Assembly (NCBI GenBank): GCA_002049455.2
Contig: KV918787.1
Span: 124,001 to 188,000, forward strand
Reading direction: 5' to 3'
From: Porphyra umbilicalis
Lineage: Eukaryota; Rhodophyta; Bangiophyceae; Bangiales; Bangiaceae
Length of the DNA: 64,000 bases
Below the pieces are notes generated by a model that saw only the letters and a program-made list of their open reading frames with translations, made no database searches and was not told the DNA's origin. How positions within the stretch are numbered: position 1 is the stretch's first letter; the number at the start of each line of letters is the position of its first letter. This document shows positions 11,380-21,852 of the stretch, one piece after another. Made by a program: the position numbers and the translations under genes.

Positions 11380-12417
11380 ATGGGCCACCCCACCCCCCGC
11401 CATGGTCGCCGCCAGTCGCTCGCCGCCACCGTTGCCGCCGCCGCCGTTGCGGCGGTGGTGGCCGTCGGCCTCGCCCCTGCCGCCGTCGACGCGCGCAAGA
11501 CCATCACCGCAACCGGCCGCTTCCTCTGCCAAACCGCCGGCGGGAGCCTCGAGCCGATTGCCGGCTCGGACATCCGCCTCATGAACCGCAACGCGGTGGC
11601 CGCGATCGACGCGCGGATGGCGACGGGCACCACCGCCGCCGACGGCACCTTTCGCGTGCGGGGTCGGGGCGGGGATCCGGGCATTGGCCGCGGCACCCGC
11701 CCCGACCCGTACGTCCGGCTCATGTACAAGTCGATCGGCGCGGACCACGATATCCACGTGGAAATTTCGCGGCCGATCCTCCGCTCCCTGACCAACTATC
11801 GGGGCGACAAGACGGCCACGCGGCGCAACGAAAAGCGGGATGTGGACTATGGGACGGTGATCATCCGCTCCCTCGAGTGCCAAGCGTACGTCGCCTTTCG
11901 CGCCGCCATGATCGACTTTAAGGCGCGCACGGGGATCAATACTCCCGGCGGCCGCCTGCCGGTGCGCACGCGGGTGCTGATCCACGGGGACACTGCGTAT
12001 GCCCTCTACGACGCGATCAAGCTGCCGCGCAAGACGTTTGTGTCCCCACAGTTGGCGACGCACGAGCTCGCGCACGTCGTGCGCCACGTGCTCGACGGCA
12101 ACGCGATTCACTTTGGGATCGACGCCGCGCGCTTTATCTACACGCGGAATCACCGATGCGAGCTGGAGAGCAACCACGGCTACGCCTTTAACGAGGGGTG
12201 GGCCATCTTCTGGGCCGGCGAGTGCCAGAACCGCACCGTGGCGCCGCTCGACAATTATCGGGTGGAGGCCAACGTCGCGGCGGCGCTGCGGGCGCTGCAG
12301 TCGCGCTGCGGCTCCACCGACGGGCGGATGGTGGAGGTGTTGGCAAAGTCGCCACGCAGCGTGCACTCCTTCCCCGACTTTCAAACCCGCCACAAGGCGT
12401 TGTTTGGGTGTGAGTAG
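11380..12417 (+). CDS. Secreted transthyretin-like / gluzincin zinc metallopeptidase fusion
   Basis: Single-exon gene of 345 residues. The start is ATG 11380 in the strong context CCACCATGG; the frame extends upstream only with a TTG start. Residues ~7-38 form a signal peptide (Arg-rich, then an Ala/Val core ending near APAAVDA). Residues ~39-125 look like a transthyretin-related β-sandwich: ITATGRFLCQ, then TGTTAADGTFRVRGRGGD, then PYVRLMYK. The C-terminal half has HELAH (window 12061-12075, residues 228-232 from this ATG) and FNEGWA 40 residues later. HExxH...NExxA is the gluzincin zinc-ligand pattern, giving His, His and Glu. I infer a secreted metalloprotease with an N-terminal TTR-like module. 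Six cysteines in the last 160 residues suit an extracellular fold. No close family was recalled for the exact fusion. Confidence 0.8.
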   Translation: MGHPTPRHGRRQSLAATVAAAAVAAVVAVGLAPAAVDARKTITATGRFLCQTAGGSLEPIAGSDIRLMNRNAVAAIDARMATGTTAADGTFRVRGRGGDPGIGRGTRPDPYVRLMYKSIGADHDIHVEISRPILRSLTNYRGDKTATRRNEKRDVDYGTVIIRSLECQAYVAFRAAMIDFKARTGINTPGGRLPVRTRVLIHGDTAYALYDAIKLPRKTFVSPQLATHELAHVVRHVLDGNAIHFGIDAARFIYTRNHRCELESNHGYAFNEGWAIFWAGECQNRTVAPLDNYRVEANVAAALRALQSRCGSTDGRMVEVLAKSPRSVHSFPDFQTRHKALFGCE

Positions 12418-13706
12418 GCACGACGGGGTTCGCGGGGGGCAGGGAGAGGTTGTATGGGCGAGCCACGGACGAGCGGCGCGCTCGGCACGACGGCGGGGCC
12501 ACCGCAAGGGCGGGGGAACGCCCGCCGGCGTGGCGCGACAGGCCCGACCCAGAGCGGCGGGTGGGGCTAGACCAACACACTCGACGCGGGATTTTGACCG
12601 CCACGGACCGCGCTTGCCACTGCTGCCATGCCCCCCGCTCCCACCGCAGCGGCTGCGCTGGCGGCTGGGGGCACGCCCGCCCCGTGGATTTGGATGCGCG
12701 GCGCCGCCGCGCGACGCGCTGGTCGGGTTGGCGCCCGTGCCCGCCGCGGCGCCCGCCTCGTGGCATGCAGCGAGGGGGGGGGGCGGGGGGGGGGGGGGCC
12801 AGAGCCGCCGACCGCCAGCCGCCGAGGCGGCCGGCTGTCAGCGACACTGGCGGCGGCGGTGCACAGCGGTGGGTGCGGTTGGCGGATGGCGCGCCAATTG
12901 CGCCACACGGTCGCTGGCCGCTCGCCGCCCCCGCGCCGCCCACCCCCCTCCGCGTCGCACCGCGTGTCGCTCAAACACAATAACAGGGCGTGCCCGTGGC
13001 GGCTTGCACCCTGCAAGCAAGCACCCCCAGACAGCGCCGCCCCGTGCACGCGCATGCGGCACCAGTGCGTGGGCGCGGTGCGCCGCGCAGCTCCCCCCCC
13101 CCCCAGGACGACCGCCCAGACACCACCCCGCGCCGCCGCGTGCGGCTCCGCGTGCCACCGCCGCGTGCCCCACCCACAGGGGCTCTCGTGGCGCCGTCGC
13201 AGCCCACGGCGGTGGGTGCCGACGCCGACGAGCGACACCCACTGCACGGTGCCGGCCGCGTTGGCGCGGTCGCCGGCAATGGCGGCACCGCCGCCGCCGA
13301 CCGGGCCGCCGCCGCCGCCGCCGCGGGCAACGGGGAGCCCCACCCGCCGCCGCCGCGCGCGCGCCGCGTGCCGCTCGTCCCCGTCGGCGCCGGCGGGGGA
13401 GGCGCCGCACGGCGCCGTCAGCCGACGGACGGCACGCGTGTCGGCGGTCACCGTCTGCGTGGAGCCCGCCGTTGGGGAGGTGTGGTGGGACCGCCCCCCG
13501 CCGCCGTCGCCCCATCCGCTGACGGAAACGCCAGGAGGCGATGGAGGGGGGAGGCGCACACAAAAAGAGGGGCAGACGCCAAATCGGAGCTCCCAACAAT
13601 CTCGACGCCGCTATCCCCGGCACACGGGCCAAGAGGTAAGACTGGTTGCCGTCCTCTCCGCTCTCCCCCGGCCTCGCCCCCTGCCCCCCCCCCCCCCCCC
13701 CCCCCT
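12418..13706. other. GC-rich spacer between convergent genes
   Basis: About 1.3 kb of extremely GC-rich, Arg/Pro/Gly-coding low-complexity DNA. Long open frames exist on both strands only because stop codons are rare at this GC content. It should hold the 3' ends of the protease gene (plus) and the RING ligase gene (minus). No gene is supported. Confidence 0.5.
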
Positions 13707-15437
13707 TTACAGCACCTGCAGCAGGCTCCCAATCCGCTGCCGACACACCGGGCAGTTGGCCTGCTCGACAAAATCCGCCGCGCACTCCCCGCACAAGCAC
13801 AGGTGGCGGCACGGCATGACCGCCACCGACCGGCGGGTCGACAAACACACGACGCACTCCTCAACGCCGTCGCCGTCGGCGGCCACGCCGCCGACGGCGC
13901 CCCCGCCCGACGGCGACTCCTCCCCCCCATACAGGTGGTGCACCGTGTACGCGGTGCGCCCAATGTGCGCGCGCTGCTCAATGACTTCCAACTGCAGGGG
14001 GGAGGGGGGGGGGGCGGGGGGACGGGGCCACCGCCCCCCCCACCCCGCACCGCCGATCGCCACTTGTCGAGCGCCTCCACCGCCGCCGCCCCGACGCGCG
14101 CGTACGTCACCAGCGCGCGCACGGGGGGCGGCGTCGCGGCGGCGGCCGCCCCCGCCGCCGCGCCGCCGCCGCCGCCGCCGCCGCCGACGATGCGGGAGAT
14201 GGTCCGCCGCACGACGCCGACGGGCGCCTCCCCGTCCTCATCGTCCAGCGCCACCACGGGCGTCGATGCCGCCGGCCGCGCCTCCCCGCCGGGCGCCGAC
14301 GCGGAGCGCACCGGAGTTGCGGCCGGCGGCGCGTCGGGCGGCGGCGGCGCCGCCGCCGCCGCCGCCACGGCGGGCGGCACGGGGGCGGCGGCGGCGGCGG
14401 CGGTGGCGGCCGCAGCCGGGGGCTCCTGCCCCGGAGCGACCTCCACCACCACCACAAACGGGTAGACGCCCGCCGCCCCCCCCGCCGTCGCGACCGGCAC
14501 GCCCCGCCCCGTCCCCACGAGCGCGTCTGCGGCAGCCGCCTGGGCGGCGAGGAGCTCCCCCAGGCGGTCCACGCTCACCCCCCGCGACGCCTTTTGGCGG
14601 TACGCCTGCCCCGCGGCGGCCCCAAAGGCGGTGCCCCGCCGCGGCGGCGGCGCCTCCCGCACCGCCGCCGGGACGGCGGGCGTAAAGGCCGGCGGCGGCG
14701 GGGGCGGCGGCGGCAGAGGCGACGCCGCCGCTGCCGCCGCCGACGCGGCCGCCGCGTCGGGCGGGGGGACCTCCCGCACCCCCGCGTACACGGCGAGCGT
14801 GCCCGCGACGCGGGCGGTGAAGCGGCAGGTGAGCACGTAGGCGCCCGCCGGCGGGCGTGGCGACGATGGCGTCACGCCATCGACGGCGGCGCTCGCGGCC
14901 GCCGCGTTGGCGGCGGCAGGCGGGGCGGGGGGGGGGGGGCGGGCACCCACACGAGCGCCAGGGAGCCCCCGTCGACGGCGACGGCGCTCGACGTGCGGGG
15001 GGGGGTCGTCACCGCGGGCGCCGCCGCGCCCGACGTGAAGAGGTGGGAGAAGGAGATGGCGCGGTGGGGGGGGGCGGGCGCCGGCGGCCGCGGCGGCGAC
15101 GCGGGGGGGGGGGACCGCCGGCGGGGGCGCCGCCGCCCGCCGCCGCCGCCGCCGCCGCCGCGGCCGTTGGTGGGGGTGCCGGTGGGGCGGGCGGGCGGGA
15201 CGACGTGCCGGCCGGGGGGGGGGCGTCCCCGACGACCGGCGGCCCCGGGGGGGGGCGGTCTGCCAGGGGCGCCGGCGGCGGCGGCGGCACCGCCGGCGCC
15301 GGGGAGGCCACCAAGGGGGGCGACGCGGGGATGTCAACGACCGCCGCCATGGCCGGGGGCGCCGCCACCGCGGCGTCCGAAGCGGCGGCGGCGGTGGTGA
15401 CGTCCACGTCGGCGGGTCGGGAGCCGCTGGCGCCCAT
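13707..15437 (-). CDS. LUL/MGRN1-type RING E3 ubiquitin ligase, N-myristoylation signal, one short intron
   Basis: The C terminus carries a C3HC4 RING (CVVC, then PCRHLCLCGEC, then CPVC) of the LOG2-like/Mahogunin type, preceded by VIEQRAHIGRTAYTVHHLYG. This matches the conserved lead-in to the RING in that family. Upstream, the MGRN1-type region shows GTAFGAAAGQAYRQK and VYPFVVVVEV. The start chosen, ATG 15437, gives MGASGSRP, a glycine-2 N-myristoylation motif as in plant LUL proteins. Exon 1 ends at 14051 and exon 2 starts at 13991. The 59-nt intron (13992-14050) begins GTGCGG, has a poly-C tract, ends CTGCAG, and keeps phase 0. The N-terminal part changes frame twice, near poly-C runs at about 15.10 and 14.93 kb; the segment FSHLFTSGAAAPAV lies between them. 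Predicted role: membrane-anchored ubiquitin transfer. Confidence 0.8.
13992..14050 (-). other. Intron of the LUL-type ligase (59 nt)
   Basis: GTGCGG donor and CTGCAG acceptor with a C-rich tract. Removing it joins DKWRSA to LEVIEQ in phase 0 and restores family-like sequence. Read through, the frame gives only Gly/Pro runs. Confidence 0.65.
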
Positions 15438-15886
15438 GGGGGCCCGCCGGCGGCGGCCACCAAACGGAAGGATGCACGGGCCACAGCGCGGGCGGCGCGT
15501 GGCGCACGGAGGGCGATGGGCTCCGCGACGGGTGTCGGCCGTGACGTGGGGGCAACCGAGCCGACAAGGCGGGCAGCGGCTCGCCGCGCGCCGACGGCGC
15601 GTGCCCCATTGGTACCAATGGGACCATGGTCCTCCTACGTGGCGGCGCGTGCCCCATTGGTCCTCCATACGTGGCGGGCGGTGGGGCGTCTGCCGCGGCG
15701 CCCCGCTTCGGACACTGACCAGATTTGCACTACGTGGGCGGCCCGGACGACGCCGCCGTGTACTGTAAAGTACTTCAACTCGATCAGCCACATGATCCAA
15801 GTGCCATCCAATTAGTAGCCGTCATGCCATGACATGCGGTCCGCTGGCGCCAGCGGACCGCGCACCAGACTGCTGTCACCCCTCGT
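15438..15886. other. Spacer between the LUL-type gene and the TIR element
   Basis: Contains the upstream region of the minus-strand ligase gene and several copies of a CCCATTGGTNC-type motif around 15.6-15.66 kb (GTGCCCCATTGGTACC / GTGCCCCATTGGTCC). An 18-bp hyphenated palindrome (TGCGGTCCGCTGG..CCAGCGGACCGCG) lies at about 15.835-15.862 kb, just left of the transposon. Confidence 0.35.
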
Positions 15887-17035
15887 CACGCCTAGTTAAG
15901 CCTGCTCTTCTGGGTCTGAGCATTACACGGTCGTTTCGAAAGCTCCAGAGCGACGTGTTAGAAATCCAGTGGTCCGTAGAAAATTGGGTCGCGACCCAAT
16001 TTTCGGAGACCTCCGTAGCCTCTGCGAGAGCACCTTCTGACGCCAGTGGTTCAGCAGCTCTCCGAAGACGTGAGTCGTGCAAGCGACGGGTCGCGACCCA
16101 ATTTTCAGAGGCCTGTGCAGGCTCTGTGAGAGGGCCTGTTGATCCGAATGGATCAGCAGCGGTCAAAAACGTGATCCAGGGCGGATCACGTCTTGCTCGT
16201 GCTTCGTCGATCCTGTTGCCTGCAGGCACTTGCATGACACCTTCGTCATCACCGTGCGGTTGCTGTCTTTCTGTGGGGGGACACAATATGGCGGAAGCTG
16301 ATGAAGGCCAGACGTTAGTTAGGTCTGGGTGTGTTGCGAGTGCAGTAGGGCGCAATACAGGTGGGGAAGGGGTGGTGGGAGAAGACATCCTCGATAAATG
16401 TCATCATGAGAAAAACGTATTCACCCCTCCCCCCTTCGCCACGGCCGCACATGTCCACTGAAACGGCCCATGCAACCCCATACCACTTGGCATCGGAGAT
16501 GTGTCAAGAAGGTCCGAAGAGGAATCCTCATAGCGACGACTGTAGGTGTCAGTTGGGGGCGCTTGTGCGGAAAAATGGCAGCTACGGGGTGCCTCTAGAG
16601 TATTCTGGAGACGGAGTAGCAAAAACGCTGGCGAGAGAGAAGCTAGGCCACGAGCTCTACCTGGTGAGCTTTTCTGCCTATAACGGGCCGGAATGTGGGT
16701 AGGAAGTGGTCAAGGCATGTTTTTTCCGGCAGAATCGTGCTCTGCACACCCTGTTTGAGTGGGCTGGTATAGGGGGAGCTCCCAGTCTTGCTTCTCTCGG
16801 GAGCCGGCGACTCCCCCTTACGCCTGAGCAGGGGTCAGGCGGAGCCTGTCCGACAATCCTTGCTCCTGGCACCAGGTCATTGTCCACGTTGCATTCTGCG
16901 CGGGAAAGTGGAAGCCTGATCTGACACTTACCCTTTCGGCCAATGAGCTGTGCCATTTGAAGCACCAGCCAACCCGGTGCGACAACCCTGTTGAAAACCC
17001 AGAAGAGCAGGTACACTGGCCCTTAACTAGGCGTG
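15887..17035. mobile_element. Non-autonomous TIR DNA transposon, copy 1
   Basis: The ends are a perfect 14-bp inverted repeat, CACGCCTAGTTAAG at 15887-15900 and its complement at 17022-17035. A second conserved inverted block (CTGCTCTTCTGGGT) sits just inside each end. TCGT lies immediately outside both ends and is a candidate 4-bp target duplication. The interior has two copies of GGGTCGCGACCCAATTTT near the left end (15986 and 16088) and a small frame, but no transposase. A second copy, in opposite orientation, lies at 51.3-52.7 kb and shares both ends and subterminal sequence, so this is a real family. I cannot assign a superfamily. Confidence 0.75.
16288..16461 (+). CDS. Small frame inside TIR element copy 1
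   Basis: 57 codons starting MAEADEGQTLVRSG. The equivalent position in element copy 2 also carries a frame starting MADDDEERKNVRR, and the upstream codons match as well (VGGHN versus VGRN). The two diverge quickly afterwards. It may be the remnant of an internal transposon ORF; function unknown. Confidence 0.2.
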   Translation: MAEADEGQTLVRSGCVASAVGRNTGGEGVVGEDILDKCHHEKNVFTPPPFATAAHVH

Positions 17036-17813
17036 TCGTGCAGCGCCCCATCGGGCGGGGCGGGTGGGACTCGAATTCCGCTTGCTGCCAGCGCTGGCAC
17101 TCTTGGTCGGCTGCCCCGCGCTGTGGGGCCCCGCGCGCGCCGGGCGGCGGCTGCCAACCGCCGCCCCCCACGCCACTGGCAGTCGCGCGGCCGCCGCGGC
17201 GCGTCTGGGACTGACGGCGGTCGACGCCGCTCCCCCCCCCCCCCCCCCGACGGAGCCGCGCGGCGCGACGGCGGCGGCTACCCCCACCCCCACCGTCTCC
17301 TCGCGGCGCTGCCCCCCGCCCACCGCTACCGCTTGCGGACGGCGGTCCGTGGTCGGGTGCCGAGGCGCCGGCGGGAGACGCGGGCGCGCGGGACGGCCGC
17401 CGCGGGCGGCGCCCCGCGGTGCACGCGCCGGCCGCTACCGTCGCGGCCGCCCCCGCCCGTTGCTCCCGACGGCCGCCCGCCCGCCTGTGGCTGGGTTTGG
17501 TAGCGTTGCACCGTCGTGGTCGTTTCCTCCCCGACAGACGTTTTTTTTTCCAACGCGCGCACTGCGCGCGCGCCCGACTCTGTTGCGCACCGCCGGCGAC
17601 TTCGTCCTCTGCTCCTTGATTCCCACCACTCGCCTGCCTTGGATTCTTTCACCGTTTTTTTCGCGCCCGCTCCCTCCCCCTTCTGCCCAACAAACCTATC
17701 GCTGACTCACCCCCCTGTCCCCGACGCGAGCGGCCACTGTCGCTTGTTTCCCCGTCTGCCCTTGGACTCACTCGGCTCTGGTCCAGTCTTGGCGCTATGC
17801 GACGGTGCTGGTG
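17036..17813. other. GC-rich upstream region of the double-ACBP gene
   Basis: CpG-dense sequence with a 16-base poly-C run at about 17233-17248, followed by a T-rich patch at 17540-17548. No gene is supported. It probably holds the promoter and 5' UTR of the following gene. No clear TATA box. Confidence 0.35.
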
Positions 17814-20641
17814 ATGGGTGACGACGTTGGTGGGTACGCGCGTGCACCCGTCCCCGGATCCGACGGTCCGCGCCGCGGCTCGATTGGCGACTGGGGTACC
17901 CGGCCGGCGGCGCGGCCGCGCTCCAGCCCCCCGGCCGGCCGACCAACGGGCGGGGGCAACCGTGACGGCGTCGCCGACGGCGACGACGACGACGACGGGT
18001 TGCCCGGCGCGCCTGGTCGGCGTACGCCGCGCGCCCGCGACGGGCCCGACGCGGGGGCGGCGGCGGCCGGTGGGTTTGGTGGCGCCCCGTGGCCGCCGCG
18101 GTCGGCAGCGGCGGGGGGGACACTGACGGCCGTGCCGATCGAGATGTCAACGTCCATGGACGGTTTCCCATCAAAGGGCGGCGCCCGCCCCGTGCGCGTG
18201 CGGCGGGGCGGGGGAGGGGTGTCGGCCGACGGCAGCGGGGACATTGAAAGTGGCTTTGGCGTGCCGCTTGGGGGGGGAGGCACCGGCGAGAGGGGAAGTG
18301 GCGGCGGTGGGGTTGGCGGGGGGGGGGCGGCGGGGGTGGCGGCGGCGGCGGCGGCGGCAGCGGCGCGGGCGCCCTCGTCGGCCTCTTTGGTGTTGGCGGC
18401 AAGGGCGGCTCTCTGGCCGCCAGCGCTGCCCGCGGGGGCACCCTCTGCGCCCCCGTCGTCGGACCGGACCTGCGCTCCAACCGCACCAAGCGGCTGCTCG
18501 GTATGCTCGTGATCTTTGCGTGTCTGTTTGTGCTCTCGTCGGCGCTCGACGTGCGGCGGGCGACGATGAAGACGCTGCGCAAGCCGATGAAGGTGCAGCT
18601 GAGCATCCCGGCCTTGTCGTCGTCGGATGACGACTCCCCACCGTCAGACGCAGGGGGGAGCGCCGTCAGCGGCGGCGGTGGTGGCAGCAGCACCAGTAGC
18701 GCGGTCACCGCCCCGCCGACCTCGACACGGGACGAGGCGGGTGAGACGACCGCGTCCGCACCCGTGCCCCCGGGGGAGGAGAGCGGCACCGAGTCGATGG
18801 TGACGTTGGTGCCGCTGTCGCCCGGCTCCCCCGACGTCAAGGGTGCCAACGCAACCGGCTCGGCCCCGTACTCGATGCTGCCGGGCGACCATGCGACGGA
18901 CGTTGCCAGCGCTGCCACGGGCCCGACGCCCGCGCCGGAACACCCCGCCGCCGCCGCGGGCGGCTCGGCGACTGTCGGACCCATGCCGCCGTCGCCGTCA
19001 TCGACTGGCACTGCTGCGTCGGCGGCGCCGAGTCAAGGTGCGGGCGCGTCCGACACCAACCTCAGCCCCCAGGAGCTGCGGGACGACGTCGACCAGCTGA
19101 TTGCGCATGTGGACGCGGAGGAGAAGACGACGCTGGCGGTACCCCCGCCGTCGGCTGAGCTGGCCGCCACTGAAGACGGCGGGCCAGGGAGCGATGTGAC
19201 GTTTGGCACGGGCCTGTCGCTGCCGTCGGGCGGCGGCGTCTCGCCGCCCGTCGTCGACTCGACGTCTGGGGTGGCGGTGGCGGACGGGGCAAGCACCGGC
19301 TCGGGGGTAGCGGCCAACACAACGGCCACTGGCGAAGTGCCGCGACTGTCGATTGAGGAGGAGTTTCTCGCCGCCAAGGCGCGCCTCAAGATGAACTCGG
19401 TGTACTTGGGCGCTGGGGAGCTCCTCTACATGGATGCCCTGTCGCTGCAAGCGACCCACGGCGATTGCGAGACCGCATCAGAGGGCGGCAGCCTCTTCAA
19501 AACAGACGCGGAAGTTGCCACCGACGACGTTGAGCGGGGCAGCGCCCAGTGGGGCGCCTGGTGTGTCTTTCGGGGCAAATATAAGAGCGACGCGATGCGG
19601 CAGTTTGCAGCCAAGGAGCGAGTGCTGCAAGACCGCATCGTCGCCTCGTTGATGGTCTCGTCGGCGCCCGCGGGCCCCGCGGATACGGAAGACTTTGGCG
19701 ACGGGGGCGTCGACCACGGCGTTGGGGGGGACTCTGGGGCGGCTGAGCACAACGCGACGACCTCCTTGGTGCCGGGGCCGGTCGCCGAGGCGCCGGTCGC
19801 CGACGGCAAGGACGGCGCCGACGGCGCGAGCGGGGACACGGCGGCGGCCGCGGCTGCCGCCGCCGGCACCACCAGCGGCGGCGTGCCGCCCAAGCCCGCC
19901 TCCACGTCCTTATTTGCGGCCACCGCCACCGCCAACGACACGGTACACCCCATGAGCGCGGAGCTCGGGGCGCCCTTTGCGTCGGCCCTGGAGGTGGCGC
20001 GCACGCTCGTGCCCGACGTGGACGACCACGAGACGCGCTTCGTCTCTGCCCTTGGCCTGCAAGGCCTCCATGGCGACTGCAACGGGGTGGCCGACGGCGG
20101 GGACCGCGCGTCGGGCGGCGGCGCGGGCGGCGGCGTCGTCAGCGTCCTCGGCCCCGGCGGCGTCCTCACCCCGCTCATCGACCCCGTGTTGCAGGCGCGC
20201 GTCGGCCGCGCCGACGCGCTCTGGGGCGCCTGGTGTGTGCTCGGCGGGAAAGCCCGCGACGCGGCCGCGCGGGAGCTGATTGCGCGCGTCGACTTGCTCG
20301 CCGCCCAAAAACGACGGTTGGAGGAGGAGGAGGCTGCCGCCGCGGCGGCGGGCGGGGTGACGGCGGCCACGTCGGGGGGGGCGGCGGCGACGGCCGGTGC
20401 GGGGGAGGGGCTGGACCCGATGAGCCGCCGGGGGCAGCTCGGGGAGGCAGGGCGTGCCGCCCCGGCCAGTGAGGGGGGCGACGGTGGCGGCGGAGCGGCG
20501 GCCGCGCCCGACGGGGCACCTGCGGGGGGAGTGGAGAGAAGAGGAGTGTTGCCGGCGGGGCAGGGGCTGGCGCCCGACGTCAACATGTCGGTTGTGGCCG
20601 CGGCGATCGCGGGGCACATGGCGCGGCATCCCCTCCTTTGA
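17814..20641 (+). CDS. Single-pass membrane protein with two acyl-CoA-binding-protein (ACBP) domains
   Basis: ATG 17814 opens MGDDVGGYARAP, a ~170-residue Gly/Asp/Pro-rich cytosolic-type tail. The frame changes in a poly-G run at about 18.31-18.33 kb and continues as GAGALVGLFGV, NRTKRLLG, then a transmembrane segment (MLVIFACLFVLSSALDV, 18503 on). A long Ser/Pro/Gly/Ala linker follows. ACBP domain 1 is at about 19352-19650: LQATHGDCE, then QWGAWCVFRGKYKSDAM. Domain 2 is at about 19966-20320: LQGLHGDCN, then LWGAWCVLGGKARDAA. Both match the YKQATxGDxN and KWxAWxxLKG signatures. The lysine of YKQAT, which contacts acyl-CoA in known ACBPs, is Leu in domain 1 and not conserved in domain 2, so ligand binding may be altered. 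A predicted coiled segment (RRLEEEEAAA) follows domain 2. Probable role: acyl-CoA binding or trafficking at a membrane. Confidence 0.7.
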
Positions 20642-21121
20642 GGTTAGGGGGGTGGCGGGGGGGGGTGGCGGCGTGACGAGCAAGTACTCCACGTCCGCCG
20701 TCTACCTGCCCCCCGTTTTGATGTGTTATTGGCGTCGGCGTGGACCGCCCAACTCTTGCTCTTCTTTGTTCGCCGACCGAGAGCCCCTTTTTTTACTTCC
20801 CACGTGCCCGCCCTCCCGCAACTGCCCGTTGTACGGTCCAGCAGCGGAGAGCGGCCGCGCCACCCGGCAGCCGAGAGCGGCCGCAACACCCGTCTCGGCC
20901 AGACGAGGCGGCCGCAGGCACCACAGCGCGCGGCGGGCGGCGGGCGGACGCCACCGTGCGACGGGCGCGCCGGCGCTCGCCGCGCACCCCCCGCGGACCG
21001 GTCCCAGATACGGAGCGCACCCGTGATGCCCGTCCCGAACGTGCCCCGCGTGCCGGTTGGCCCCCCCCCGCCGATGCATCCCACAGCGGGCGCGCGCACA
21101 CCCCCACGGCCGCCAGCGCCG
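20642..21121. other. GC-rich spacer between convergent genes
   Basis: Holds the 3' regions of the double-ACBP gene (plus) and the TrmB-like gene (minus). I see no gene in it. Confidence 0.4.
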
Positions 21122-21815
21122 TCACCCCAACCACCGCCCACGCAGCGCCCACGTAGCTCCACGGGGCAACGGCGGCGGCGCCCCCCCCCCCTCAACGCGC
21201 CCCGCGCCCCCGCAGCCGCCGCGCACCCCCGCCAGCCGCCGCCTCGGCGTCGGCGTTGGCGCCCACGTCGGCAGCAGCGGCCGCCGCCGCCGCCGCCGCC
21301 CGCACCGCGTCCAACCCCCCCCCACCCGCGCCGCGTCCACGACGACGGTGAGCGCCCACAACTCCAAGCCGCACCCCCCAAACTTGGCCTCAAAGTTGGA
21401 GAGGGCGCCGCCCGGGGGCACCACCCACGGCGTCACGCCTGCGCCAACGTCCAATACGGGGCTCATCCCCGCCCCCCGCCCCCCCCACCCCCCCCCCCCC
21501 CCCCCCACCCCCCCCCCCACCCCCACGGACCGCATGCGGGCGGCGAGGGCGGTGACGGCCGCCGCAAACTCGTCGAGGTAGGGCTTCCAGCTCGCGCGCA
21601 GCACGAGCACCCCCCCCAGGCGGAGGAGGTCTGGCCACACGGGGTGGGCGCCCCACCGCTTGTTCACGTCCCCCGACGACGGGTACGGGTTGGGGTAGAG
21701 CAAGTAGTGGTGCGTCGGCGCCCAGCCGGCGGCCACGCCGAGGCGCCAAAAGTCAACCACGTCCGCGCGGAGGAGCAGCACATTGTCGTCCCCGTCACCG
21801 CCGCCGCCACCCCCG

Positions 21816-21852
<37 letters not shown>

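Noticed and set aside
12628-14685. 685-codon plus-strand frame opposite the LUL-type ligase
   Set aside because: It is antisense to a family-supported gene and is Arg/Pro low-complexity throughout.
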